This document shows positions 1-11,217 of a DNA stretch of 64,000 nt, piece after piece. The DNA is taken from positions 126,501-190,500 of the forward strand of contig OY855912.1 in assembly GCA_963693305.1 (NCBI GenBank). The letters are read 5' to 3'. Made by a program: the position numbers and the translations under genes. The notes beneath the pieces are model-generated. The model was not told the origin of the DNA, made no database searches, and saw nothing but the letters and a program-made list of their open reading frames with translations. Position 1 is the stretch's first letter. Each line of letters starts with the position of its first letter. This DNA comes from Meandrina meandrites (taxonomy: Eukaryota; Cnidaria; Anthozoa; Scleractinia; Meandrinidae).

Positions 1-7
1 ATGGCAA

Positions 8-525
8 TTAGTAAACTGTGACTATGGAAGCGGCAGGATTGGTTCGGGTAAGTGCAATATTCATGACTACCTTATTCCATTGCTGCCAACAGTTATTTCC
101 CAACTGTAATGGTTCACATTTAGCTTTGTCAACTACAGGGCCTAAAACAGGTTCAAACTCTTGCCTAGAATGTTTACCCGCAATGAATTTGGTGACCAGA
201 TTTCTTTGGTGTTTAATTGGCTTGTTAACAACAATTGCTTGGTTGTAGTTCTCAACCAATTTAGCAACTTTAACTCTCTGGTAATATGACCATTGCCTCC
301 AAGTACATGTACTATTTTCCTCAAAATGCCATTCACATTTGTCAAATCATCCTGCTTAACATTTGCAAATTGACTAGGGTAGGTGGATGAATGTCAAGAA
401 GCTCAAACTTTAAGTTAATAGCAATATCATGTCCCTGAATTCCCTCTAAAAACCTTGAAATCGTCAAGGTTTCCATTGTCATGTTCTTGTCCTTAAGTTT
501 TTCGGAAATCTCATTCTTTTTCGTC
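8..525 (-). pseudogene. Frameshifted remnant of an unrecognised protein-coding sequence
   Basis: Read on the minus strand, three successive frames give protein-like text of ordinary composition. About 525-365 gives KKNEISEKLKDKNMTMETL followed by a stretch ending HPPTLVN. About 370-290 gives KQDDLTNVNGILRKIVHVL and then GGNGHITRE. About 287-11 gives RVKVAKLVENYNQ and runs to a TAA at 8-10, with KCEPLQLGNNCWQQW near the end. The frame changes at roughly 350-375 and again near 287, with no obvious splice signals, so this looks like a decayed gene or transposon fragment rather than exons. There is no clear start codon. I do not recognise the family. The EPL..GNN.W..W pattern has the feel of an accessory protein from a mobile element, but that is only an impression. 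A true gene with sequencing errors is also possible. Confidence 0.4.
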
Positions 526-1163
526 GCTTAATTAAACAAATTAAACCTGATTGATGAAGCTTGCTAACAACAAACAACACAAGAAACCAGTTCATTCAAC
601 AAAGTAGAAAAGGCGCGAATCGTGACGTCAATGAGCGATATGACACTCGCAAGCGTGTCATACGGAAAATACTCCACTCGGGTCCCGGATGCAGTGGTGT
701 ATGGATTCTACGAGTGGTTTAGTTCCCAGTAAAACAATCTCTTCCATATAATCAATATTAATCCTACATAGGATTGCTTTAATCGTACGAAGTATTTATT
801 TTCTTCCTATCTAGGATTAATCTTTGTCCAAAGATTCCGAAGATTGGCATTATTTAAAGATCAAAGGCGTGCGCGGATTCGCTGGCCCAGAGGTGCTTGC
901 TCCTATTCATTAACTTCTAGGGTCAACATCGTGGTATCTACCAGCTCTAGCATATGCAAAGTGATTGTCATGTGATTGGTGTGATCAGTGTTATGTCCCG
1001 TCAGTTCTGTGTAATGTCTGCAGTGTGTGTGTCATCATAGCTGTATATCAGTATCTCTGAACATTCACGGGAATTTTATCTCGATTATAAGAGACGTAAA
1101 TATTAATCCGGATTGTATTATTAATAATAATCTAATCCTTCCAATTTTTTGCCGTGCCTTAAT
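526..1163. other. Low-copy AT-rich flank without a recognisable gene
   Basis: No convincing long open frame, RNA gene or transposon is visible. Several short palindromic patches occur, including AATCCT-ACAT-AGGATT near 762-777. The sequence is clearly different from both satellites and is the only apparently low-copy DNA in the window, so it is the best anchor for placing the array in a genome. Confidence 0.5.
623..662. repeat. Short palindrome pair: TGACGTCA plus an 8-bp-arm inverted repeat
   Basis: TGACGTCA at 623-630 is a perfect palindrome identical to the animal cAMP-response-element core. Nine bases later, TATGACAC (639-646) and GTGTCATA (655-662) form a perfect inverted repeat around an 8-base spacer. 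This could be a fragment of a terminal inverted repeat from a small DNA transposon, or a promoter element. Nothing nearby decides between these. Confidence 0.35.
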
Positions 1164-1247
1164 CTATTACCGGATTATAATAAGCTATTACTGGATTATA
1201 ATAATCTATTACCGGATTATAATAATCTATTACCGGGCTATAATAAG
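1164..1247. repeat. Minisatellite, four copies of a 21-bp unit
   Basis: Four adjacent units begin at 1164, 1185, 1206 and 1227. Each starts CTATTAC and ends ATAATAAG or ATAATAAT, with single-base differences. A degenerate AT-rich tail (1248-1275, CCTATTATAATCTATTATT and so on) continues to the edge of satellite A. Because 21 is a multiple of three, one plus-strand frame reads LLPDYNK-like repeats. I regard that as incidental. Confidence 0.85.
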
Positions 1248-1276
1248 CCTATTATAATCTATTATTATTATAATCA

Positions 1277-3410
1277 ACGGTACACTGTACTCTTTGCACT
1301 ATACACGGTACACTGTACTCTGTGCACTATACACGGTACACTGTACTCTTTGCACTATACACGGTACACTGTACTCTGTGCACTATGCACGGTACACTGT
1401 ACTCTGTGCACTGTGCACTATACACGGTACACTCTACTCTGTGCACTATACACGGTACACTGTACTCTGTGCACTATACACGGTACACTGTACTCTGTGC
1501 ACTATACACGGTACACTGTACTCTGTGCACTGTGCACCATACACGGTACACTGTACTCTGTGCACAATACACGGTACACTGTACTCTCTGCACTGTGCAC
1601 TATACACGGTACACTGTACTCTGTGCACTGTACACCATACACGGTACACAGTACTCTGTGCACTATATACGGTACACTGTACTCTATGCCCTGTGCACTA
1701 AACACGGTACACTGTACTCTGTGCACTGTGCACTATACACGGTACACTGTACCCTGTGCACTGTGTACTATACACGGTACACTCTACTCTGTGCACTGTG
1801 ACCTATACACGGTACACTGTACTCTGTGCACTGTGCACTATACACGGTACACTGTACTCTGTGCACTGTGCACTATACACGGTACACTGTACTCTGTGTG
1901 CTGGGCACTATACACGGTACACTGTACGCTGTGCACTGTGCACCATACACGGTACACTGTACTCTGTGCACTGTGCACTATACACAGTACACTGTACTCT
2001 GCACTATACACGGTACACTGTACTCTATGCCCTGTGCACTAAACACGGTACACTGTACTCTGTGCACTGTGCACTATCCACGGTACACTGTACCCTGTGC
2101 ACTGTGTACTATACACAGTACACTGTACTCTGTGCACTGTGCACTATACACGGTACACTGTACTCTGTGCACTATACACGGCACACTGTACTCTGTTCAG
2201 TATACACGTAAACTGTACTCTGTGCACTGTACACCATACACGGTACAAAGTACTCTGTGCACTATACACGGTACACTGTACTCTTTGCACTATACACGGT
2301 ACACTGTACGCTGTGCACTGTTCACTATACACGGTACACTGTACTCTGTGCACTGTGCACTATACACAGTACACTGTACTCTGCACTATACACGGTACAC
2401 TGTACTCTATGTCCTGTGCACTAAACACGGTACACTGTACTCTGTGCACTGTGCACTATACACGGTACACTGTACTCTGTGCACTGTGCACTAAACACGG
2501 TACACTGTACTCTGTGCACTATACACGGTACACTGTACTATGTTCACTATACACGGTACACTGTACTCTGTGCACTGTACTCTGTGCACTGTACACTATA
2601 CACGGTACACTGTACTCTGTGCACTATACACGGTACACTGTACTCTGTGCACTGTGCACTATACACGGTACACTGTACTCTGTGTGCTGTGCACTATACA
2701 CGGTACACTGTACGCTGTGCACTGTGCACTATACACGGTACACTGTACTCTGTGCACTGTGCACTATACACAGTACACTGTACTCTGCACTATACACGGT
2801 ACACTGTACTCTATGCCCTGTGCACTAAACACGGTACACTGTACTCTGTGCACTGTGCACTATACACGGTACACTGTACCCTGTGCACTGTGTACTATAC
2901 ACGGTACACTGTACTCTGTGCACTGTGAACTATACACGGTACACTGTACTCTTTGCACTATACACGGCACATTGTACTCTGTTCACTATACACGGTACAC
3001 TGTAGTCTGTGCACTGTACACCATACACGGTACACAGTACTCTGTGCACTATACACGGTACACTGTACTCTGTGCGCTGTGCCCTATACACGGTACACTG
3101 TACTCTGTGCACTGTGCACTGTGCACTATACACGGTACACTGTACTCTGTGCACTGTGCACTGTGCACTATACACGGTACACTGTACTCTGTGCACTGTG
3201 CACTATACACGGTATAGTAGTATATACGGTATATACAAGGTATATACACTGTACTCTGTGCGCTGTGCACTATACACGGTAGACTGTACTCTGTGCACTG
3301 TGCACTGTGCACCATACACGGTACACTGTACTCTCTGCACTGTGCACTATACACGGTACACTGTACTCTCTGCACTAGACACGGTACACTGTACTCTGTG
3401 CACTACACAG
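1277..3410 (+). repeat. Satellite A array, plus orientation (block 1)
   Basis: The tandem array starts abruptly at ACGGTACACTGTACTC. Each unit consists of 7-bp words: GTGCACT (one to three times), ATACACG, GTACACT and GTACTCT, giving periods of 28, 35 or 42 bp. All three plus-strand frames lack stops through the consensus (reading VHYTRYTVLC, CTIHGTLYS and ALYTVHCTL), and two minus frames are also open, so the long open frames here are not genes. A TATA-rich box lies at about 3211-3249 with an AAGG variant. The CGGCACATTG variant starts at 2965, 446 bp outside the A/B boundary, and recurs mirror-wise at the other boundaries. Confidence 0.95.
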
Positions 3411-6331
3411 CTGGCTTTTTGCGCTGCTTGCAAAAGCCGACCCAAAATTTTGGTTTGAAACCAAACTCGTGGAATTCGATCCCAAGGGTGTTTTTTCGTT
3501 TCGCCTCGATGGGGAATCTCAAAAAAACGAGTTTTGAACGCAATTGGACGACCTTCGTCAACCCAGCGTTTTCCGCTACTTGGTAAATCCACCCCAAAAT
3601 GGTGGTATGAAACCGACCTCGTGGAAATCGATCCCAAGGGTGTTTTTTCGTTTTGCCCCGATGGGGATAGTAGGAAAAACGAGTTTTGAACGCAATTGGA
3701 CGACCTTCGTCAACCCGGCGTTTTGCGCTGCTGGGAAAAGCCCACCCAAAATGGTGGTATGAAGCCGACCTCGTGGAATTCGATCCAAAGGGTGTTTTTT
3801 CGTTTCGCCACTATGGGGAAACTCGAAAAAACGAGTTTTCAACGCAATTGGACGACATTCGTCAACCCGCCTTTTTGCAGTGCTTGCAAAAGCCCAGCAA
3901 AAATGGTGGTATGAAACCGACCTCGTGGAATTTGATCCCAAGGGTGTTTTTTTGTTCCGTCCCGATGGGGAAACTCGACAAAACGAGTTTTCAACCCAAT
4001 TGGACGACCTTGGTCAAACCGGCGTTTTGCGCTGCTTGGAAAATCCCACCCAAAATGGTGGTATGAAACCGACCTCGTGGAATTCGATCACAAGGGTGTC
4101 TTTTCGTTTCGCCCCGATGGGGAAACTCGACAAAACGAGTTTTGAACGCAATTGGCCGACCTTCGTCAACCCGGCGTTTTCCGCTGCTTGGTAAAGCCCA
4201 GCAAAAATAGGGGTATGAAACCGACCTCGTGGAATTCGATCCCAAGGGTGTTTTTTCGTTTCGCCCCGATGGGGAAAGTTGAAAAAACGCGTTTTGAATG
4301 CAATTGGACGACCTTCGTGAACCCGGCTTTTTCCGCTGCTTGGAAAAGCCCACCCAAAATGGTGGCAGGAAACCGAAATTGTAAAATTCGATCCCAAGCG
4401 TGTTTTTTCGTTTCTCCCCGATGGGCAAAGTTCAAAAAACTCGTTTTGAACGCAATTGGACGACCTTCGTCAACCCGGCTTTTTCCGCTGCTTGGATAAG
4501 CCCACCCAAAGTAGTGCCATGAAACCGAAATTGTAAAATTCGATCCCAAGGGTTTTTTTTCGTTTCGCTATGAATGGGAAAGTTGAAAAAACGCGTTTTG
4601 AACGCAATTCGACGACCTTCGTGAACCCGGCTTTTTCCGCTGCTTGGAAAAGCCCACCCAAAATGGTGGCATGAAACCGAAATTGTAAAATTCGATCCCA
4701 AGGGTGTTTTTTCGTTTCGCCCCGATGGGGAAAGTTGAAAAAACGCGTTTTGAAAGCAATTGGACGACCTTCGTGAACCCGGCTTTTTCCGCTGCTTGGA
4801 AAAGCCCACCCAAAATGGTGGCAGGAAACCGAAATTGTAAAATTCCATCCCAAGCGTGTTTTTTCGTTTCTCCCCGATGGGGAAAGTTCAAAAAACTCGT
4901 TTTGAACGCAATTGGACGACCTTCGTCAACCCGGCCTTTTCCGCTGCTTGGATAAGCCCACCCAAAATGATTCCATGAAACCGAAATTGTAAAATTCGAT
5001 CCCAATGGTGTTTTTTCGTTTCCCTCTGAATAAGAAAGGGTAAAAAACGCGTTTAGAACGCAATTGGACGACCTTCGTGAACCCGGCTTTTTCCGCTGCT
5101 TGGAAAAGCCCACCCAAAATGGTGGCATGAAACCGAAATTGTAAAATTCGATCCCAAGGGTGTTTTTTCGCTTCGCCCCGATGGGGAAAGGTTAAAAATC
5201 GCGTTTTGAACGCAATTGGACGACCTTCGTCAACCCGGCCTTTTCCGCTGCTTGGAAAAGCCCACCCAAAATGGTGGCAGGAAACCCAAATTGTAAAATT
5301 CGATCCCAAGGGTGTTTTTTCGTTTCGCCCCGATGGGGAAAGGTTAATAAACGCGTTTGGAACGCAATTCGACGACCTTCGTGAACCCGGCTTTTTCCGC
5401 TGCTTGGAAAAGCCCACCCAAAATGGTGGCATGAAACCGAAATTGGAAAATTCGATCCCAAGGGTGTTTTTTCGCTTCGCCCCGATGGGGAAAGGTTAAA
5501 AAACGCGTTTTGAACGCAATTCGACGACCTTCGTGAACCCGGCTTTTTCCGCTGCTTGGAAAAGCCCACCCAAAATGGTGGCAGGAAACCGAAATTGTAA
5601 AATTCGATCCCAAGCGTGTTTTTTCGTTTCTCCCCGATGGGCAAAGTTCAAAAAACTCGTTTTGAACGCAATTGGACGACCTTCGTCAACCCGGCTTTTT
5701 CCGCTGCTTGGATAAGCCCACCCAAAATGGTGCCATGAAACCGAAATTGTAAAATTCGATCCCTAGGGTGTTTTTTCGTTTCGCTCTGAATGGGAAAGTT
5801 GAAAAAACGCGTTTTGAACGCAATTCGACGAACTTCGTGAACCCGGCTTTTTCCGCTGCTTGGAAAAGCCCACCCAAAATGGTGGCATGAAACCGAAATT
5901 GTAAAATTCGATCCCAAGGGTGTTTTTTCGCTTCGCCCCGATGGGGAAAGGTTAAAAAACGCGTTTTGAACGCAATTCGACGACCTTCGTGAACCCGGCT
6001 TTTTCCGCTGCTTGGAAAAGCCCACCCAAAATGGTGGCAGGAAACCGAAATTGTAAAATTCGATCCCAAGCGTGTTTTTTCGTTTCTCCCCGATGGGCAA
6101 AGTTCAAAAAACTCGTTTTGAACGCAATTGGACGACCTTCGTCAACCCGGCTTTTTCCGCTGCTTGGATAAGCCCACCCAAAATGGTGCCATGAAACCGA
6201 AATTGTAAAATTCGATCCCTAGGGTGTTTTTTCGTTTGGCTCTGAATGGGAAAGTTGAAAAAACCCGTTTTGAACGCAATTCGACGACCTTCGTGAACCC
6301 GGCTTTTTCCGCTGCTTGGAAAAGCCCACCC
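3411..6331 (+). repeat. Satellite B array, plus orientation (left arm of palindrome 1)
   Basis: About 19 tandem copies of a 152-bp unit. Landmarks in order are GGCTTTTTGCGCTGCTTG, CCACCCAAAATGGTGG (a small hairpin), a variable segment, GATCCCAAGGGTGTTTTTTC, CCCCGATGGGG, AAAACG(A/C)GTTTT and GGACGACCTTCGTCAACCCG. The first six or so copies, to about 4345, are subfamily B1: the variable segment reads GACCTCGTGGAATTC and the motif is AAAACGAGTTTT. From about 4345 inward they are B2: GAAATTGTAAAATTC and the perfect palindrome AAAACGCGTTTT, for example 4284-4295. In 5192-6103 a 456-bp (three-unit) higher-order repeat occurs twice. Open frames reading FWVGFSKQRKKPG-type text come from the repeat. 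Confidence 0.95.
5192..6103 (+). repeat. 456-bp (3 x 152) higher-order repeat, two copies
   Basis: Variant patterns recur at an offset of exactly 456 bp: GGTTAAAAA(A/T)CGCG, then CCCAAGCGTG with CGATGGGCAAAGTTC. For example 5533-5715 matches 5989-6171. Three 152-bp units restore the reading frame, which is why identical open frames reappear here. Confidence 0.8.
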
Positions 6332-6358
6332 AAAATGGTGGCATGAAACCGAAATTTC
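6332..6358. repeat. Inversion centre J1 between B+ and B- arms (27-bp spacer)
   Basis: The plus-oriented array stops at GCCCACCC (6324-6331) and the complementary GGGTGGGC (6359-6366) starts the minus-oriented array. The 27-base spacer begins AAAATGGTGG and contains most of CCGAAATTTCGG (6349-6360), a perfect 12-bp palindrome. The spacer at 49323-49349 is its exact reverse complement. Confidence 0.9.
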
Positions 6359-9300
6359 GGGTGGGCTTTTCCAAGCAGCGGAAAAAGCCAGGTTGACGAA
6401 GGTCGTCGAATTGCGTTCCAAACGCGTATTTTCAACTTTCCCCATCGGGGAGAAACGAAAAAACACTCTTGGGATCGAATTTTAAAATTTCGGTTTCCTG
6501 CCACCATTTTGGGTGGGCTTTTCCAAGCAGCGGAAAAAGCCGGGTTAACGAAGGTCGTCCAATTGCTTTCAAAACGCGTTTTTTCAACTTTCCCCATCGG
6601 GGCAAAACGAAAAAACACCCTTGGGATCGAATTTTACAATTTCGGTTTTATGCCACCATTTTGGGTGGGCTTTTCCAAGCAGCGGAAAAAGCTGGGTTCA
6701 CGAAGGTCGTCCCATTGCGTTCAAAACGCGTTTTTTCAACTTTCCCCATCGGGGCGAAACGCAAAAACACCCTTGGGATCGAATTTTACAATTTCGGTTT
6801 CATGCCACCATATTGGGTGGGTTTTTCGAAGCAGCGGAAGAAGCCGGGTGTACGAAGGTCGTCCAATTGCGTTCAAAACGCGTTTTTTCAACTTTCCCCA
6901 TCGGGGCGAAACGAAAAAACACCCTTGGGATCTAATTTTACAATTTCGGTTTCATGCCACCATTTTGGGTGGGCTTTTCCAAGCAGCGGAAAAAGCCCGG
7001 TTGACGAAGGTCGTCGAATTGCGTTCGAAACAAGTATTTTCAACTTACCCCATCGGGGAGAAACGAAAAAACACTCTTGGTATCGAATTTTACAATTTCG
7101 GTCTCCTGCCACCATTTTGGGTGGGCTTTTCCAAGCAGCGGAAAAAGCCGGGTTCACGAAGGTCGTCCAATTGCTTTCAAAACGCGTTTATTCAACTTTC
7201 CCCATCGGGGCGAAACGAAAAAACACCCTTGGGATCGAATTTTAAAATTTCGGCTTCATGCCACCATTTTCGGTGGGTTTTTCGAAGCAGCGGAAGAAGC
7301 CGGGTGTACGAAGGTCGTCCAATTGCGTTCAAAACGCGTTTTTTCAACTTTCCCCATCGGGGCGAAACGAAAAAACACCCTTGGGATCGAATTTTAAAAT
7401 TTCGGTTTCATGCCACCATTTTGGGTGGGTTTTTCGAAGCAGCGGAAGAAGCCGGGTGTACGAAGGTCGTCCAATTGCGTTCAAAACGCGTTTTTTCAAC
7501 TTTCCCCATCGGGGCGAAACGAAAAAACACACTTGGGATCTAATTTTACAATTTCAGTTTCATGCCACCATTTTGGGTGGGCTTTTCCAAGCAGCGGAAA
7601 AAGCTGGGTTCACGAAGGTCGTCCCATTGCGTTCAAAACGCGTTTTTTCAACTTTCCCCATCGGGGCGAAACGCAAAAACACCCTTGGGATCAAATTTTA
7701 CAATTTCGGTTTCATGCCACCATTTTGGGTGGGTTTTTTGAAGCAGCGGAAGAAGCCGGGTGTACGAAGGTCGTCCAATTGCTTTCAAAACGCGTTTATT
7801 CAACTTTCCCCATCGGGGCGAAACGAAAAAACACCCTTGGGATCGAATTTTAAAATTTCGGCTTCATGCCACCATTTTCGGTGGGTTTTTCGAAGCAGCG
7901 GAAGAAGCCGGGTGTACGAAGGTCGTCCAATTGCGTTCAAAACGCGTTTTTTCAACTTTCCCCATCGGGGCGAAACGAAAAAACACCCTTGGGATCGAAT
8001 TTTAAAATTTCGGTTTCATGCCACCATTTTGGGTGGGTTTTTCGAAGCAGCGGAAGAAGCCGGGTGTACGAAGGTCGTCCAATTGCGTTCAAAACGCGTT
8101 TTTTCAACTTTCCCCATCGGGGCGAAACGAAAAAACACACTTGGGATCTAATTTTACAATTTCAGTTTCATGCCACCATTTTGGGTGGGCTTTTCCAAGC
8201 AGCGGAAAAAGCTGGGTTCACGAAGGTCGTCCCATTGCGTTCAAAACGCGTTTTTTCAACTTTCCCCATCGGGGCGAAACGCAAAAACACCCTTGGGATC
8301 AAATTTTACAATTTCGGTTTCATGCCACCATTTTGGGTGGGTTTTTTGAAGCAGCGGAAGAAGCCGGGTGTACGAAGGTCGTCCAATTGCGTTCAAAACG
8401 CGTTTTTTCAACTTTCCCCATCGGGGCGAAACGAAAAAACACCCTTGGGATCTAATTTTACAATTTCGGTTTCATGCCACCATTTTGGGTGGGCTTTTCC
8501 AAGCAGCGGAAAAAGCCGGGTTCACGAAGGTCGTCGAATTGCGTTCGAAACGCGTATTTTCAACTTACCCCATCGGGGAGAAACGAAAAAACACTCTTGG
8601 TATCGAATTTTACAATTTCGGTCTCCTGCCACCATTTTGGGTGGGTTTTTCGAAGCAGCGGAAGAAGCCGGGTGTACAAAGGTCGTACAATTGCGTTCAA
8701 AATGCGTTTTTTCAACTTTCCCCGTCTTGGCAAAACGAAAAAACAACCTTGGGATCGAATTTTACAATTTCGGTTTCATGCCACCATTTTGGGTGGGCTT
8801 TTACAAGCAGCGGAAAAAGCCGGGTTCACGAAGGTCGTCGAATTGCGTTCGAAACGCGTATTTTCAACTTACCCCATCGGGGAGAAACGAAAAAACACTC
8901 TTGGTATCGAATTTTACAATTTCGGTCTCCTGCCACCATTTTGGGTGGGTTTTTCGAAGCAGCGGAAGAAGCCGGGTGTACAAAGGTCGTACAATTGCGT
9001 TCAAAATGCGTTTTTTCAACTTTCCCCGTCTTGGCAAAACGAAAAAACAACCTTGGGATCGAATTTTACAATTTCGGTTTCATGCCACCATTTTGGGTGG
9101 GCTTTTACAAGCAGCGGAAAAAGCCGGGTTCACGAAGGTCGTCCAATTGCGTTCAAAACGCGTTTTTTCAACTTTCCCCATCGGGGCGAAACGAAAAAAC
9201 ACACTTGGGATCGAATTTTACAATTTCGGTTTCCTGCCACCATTTTGGGTGGGCTTTTCCAAGCAGCGGAAAAAGCCGGGTTCACGAAGGTCGTCGAATT

Positions 9301-11217
9301 GCGTTCTAAACTCGTTTTTTCAACTTTCCCATTCAGAGCGAAACGAAAAAACACCCTTGGGATCGAATTTTACAATTTCGGTTTCATGGCACCATTTTGG
9401 GTGGGCTTATCCAAGCAGCGGAAAAAGCCGGGTTGAAGAAGGTCGTCCAATTGCGTTCAAAACGAGTTTTTTGAACTTTCCCCATCGGGGAGAAACGAAA
9501 AAACACGCTTGGGATCGAATTTTACAATTTCGGTTTCCTGCCACCATTTTGGGTGGGCTTTTCCAAGCAGCGGAAAAAGCCGGGTTCACGAAGGTCGTCC
9601 AATTGCTTTCAAAACGCGTTTTTTCAACTTTCCCCATCGGGGCGAAACGAAAAAACACCCTTGGGATCGAATTTTACAATTTCGGTTTTATGCCACCATT
9701 TTGGGTGGGCCTTTCCAAGCAGCGGAAAAAGCCGGGTTGACGAAGGTCGTCCAATTGCGTTCAAAACGCGTTTTTTCAACTTTCCCCATCGGGGCGAAGC
9801 GAAAAAACACCCTTGGGATCGAATTCCAGGAGGTCGGTTTCATACCCCTATTTTTGCTGGGCTTTACCAAGCAGCAGAAAACGCCGGGTTGACGAAGGTC
9901 GTCCAATTGCGTTCAAAACTCGTTTTGTCGAGTTTCCCCATCGGGACGAAACGAAAAAACACCCTTGTGATCGAATTCCACGAGGTCAGTTTCATACCAC
10001 CATTTTGGGTGGGATTTTCGAAGCAGCGCAAAACGCCGGTTTGACCAAGGTCGTCCAATTGGGTTGAAAACTCGTTTTTTCGAGTTTCCCCATTGGGGCG
10101 AAACGAAAAAACACCCTTGCGATCAAGTTCCACAAGGTCGGTTTCATACCACCATTTTGGGTGGGCTAGCTTTTACAAGCAGTGCAAAAAGGCGGGTTGA
10201 CGAAGGTCGTTTTTTCGACTTTCCCCATCGGGGCGAAACGAAAAAACACCCTTGGGATCGAATTCCACGAGGTCGGTTTCATACCCCTATTTTTGCTGGG
10301 CTTTACCAAGCAGTGCAAAAAGGCGGGTTGACGAAGGTCGTTTTTTCGACTTTCCCCATCGGGGCGAAACGAAAAAACACCCTTGGGATCGAATTCCACG
10401 AGGTCGGTTTCATACCCCTATTTTTGCTGGGCTTTACCAAGCAGCGGAAAACGCCGGGGTGACGAAGATCGTCCAATTGCGTTCAAAACTCGTTTTGTCG
10501 AGTTTCCCCATCGGGGCGAAACGAAAAAACACCCTTGTGATCGAATTCCACGAGGTCAGTTTCATACCACCATTTTGGGTGGGATTTTCGAAGCAGCGCA
10601 AAACGCCGGTTTGACCAAGGTCGTCCAATTGGGTTGAAAACTCGTTTTGTCGAGTTTCCCCATCGGGACGGAACAAAAAAACACCCTTGGGATCAAAATC
10701 CACGAGGTCGGTTTCATACCCCTATTTTTGCTGGGCTTTTGCAAGCAGTGCAAAAAGGCGGGTTGACGAATGTCGTCCAATTGCGTTGAAAACTCGTTTT
10801 TTCGAGTTTCCCCATCGGGGCGAAACGAAAAAACACCCTTTGGATCGAATTCCACGAGGTCGGCTTCATACCACCATTTTGGGTGGGCTTTTCCCAGCAG
10901 CGCAAAACGCCGGGTTGACGAAGGTCGTCCAATTGCGTTCAAAACTCGTTTTTTCGACTATCCCCATCGGGGCAAAACGAAAAAACACCCTTGGGATCGA
11001 TTTCCACGAGGTCGGTTTCATACCACCATTTTGGGGTGGATTTACCAAGTAGCAGAAAACGTTGGGTTGACGAAGGTCGTCCAATTGCGTTCAAAACTCG
11101 TTTTTTTGAGATTCCCCATCGAGGCGAAACGAAAAAACACCCTTGGGATCGAATTCCACGAGTTTGGTTTCAAACCACAATTTTGGGTCGGCTTTTGCAA
11201 GCAGCGCAAAAAGCCAG
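6359..11217 (-). repeat. Satellite B array, minus orientation (right arm of palindrome 1)
   Basis: About 32 copies of the 152-bp unit, reversed relative to the left arm. B2 copies extend to about 9820, then B1 copies run to the A boundary, mirroring the left arm. Around 7258-8393 about 530 bp is repeated nearly perfectly at a 608-bp offset (four units). Positions 8522-8746 and 8826-9050 repeat at 304 bp (two units). Near 10160-10400 two units lack about 21 bp (GGTCG runs straight into TTTTTTCGAC), giving a 131-bp spacing, and one has a TAGC insertion. The long plus-strand open frame at 7866-9740 is a repeat artefact. Confidence 0.95.
7258..8473 (-). repeat. 608-bp (4 x 152) higher-order duplication inside satellite B
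   Basis: The segment from 7258 to about 7785 and the segment from 7866 to about 8393 agree almost base for base, sharing rare variants such as CACACTTGGGATCTAATTTT and CATTTTCGGTGGG. The 608-bp offset is exactly four monomers, so this is a recent block duplication. Confidence 0.85.

Noticed and set aside
1027..1257. A 76-codon open frame ending in the minisatellite
   Set aside because: About half is the AT-rich 21-bp repeat read as tyrosine/isoleucine, and the rest lacks any recognisable motif.
1149..2042. A 297-codon open frame, and many like it up to 943 codons, across satellite A
   Set aside because: The predicted protein is a frame-rotating readout of 28/35-bp repeats, present in several frames and both strands at once. 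There is no domain, composition or start context suggesting a gene.
1277..3410. A CRISPR-like array because of regular repeats of 28-35 bp
   Set aside because: There are no unique spacers; the whole period is repeated. The surroundings are eukaryotic (LINE with poly(A) tail), and no cas genes are present.
3408..3413. CAGCTG at the A/B boundary as an E-box regulatory site
   Set aside because: It is a six-base match at a copied junction with no gene nearby. It is more useful as a junction marker than as a regulatory call.
7866..9740. A 624-codon open frame in satellite B (text such as FWVGFSKQRKKPG)
   Set aside because: It is the 152-bp unit read in rotating frames (three units restore frame). 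Other frames and the opposite strand are open too, and B arms elsewhere break it.
3411..11217. A possible CENP-B box in each B unit (TTCGTCAACCCGGC)
   Set aside because: The spacing is one base short and the final CGGG is CGGC, so the required pattern is not met. A centromeric role is neither supported nor excluded.
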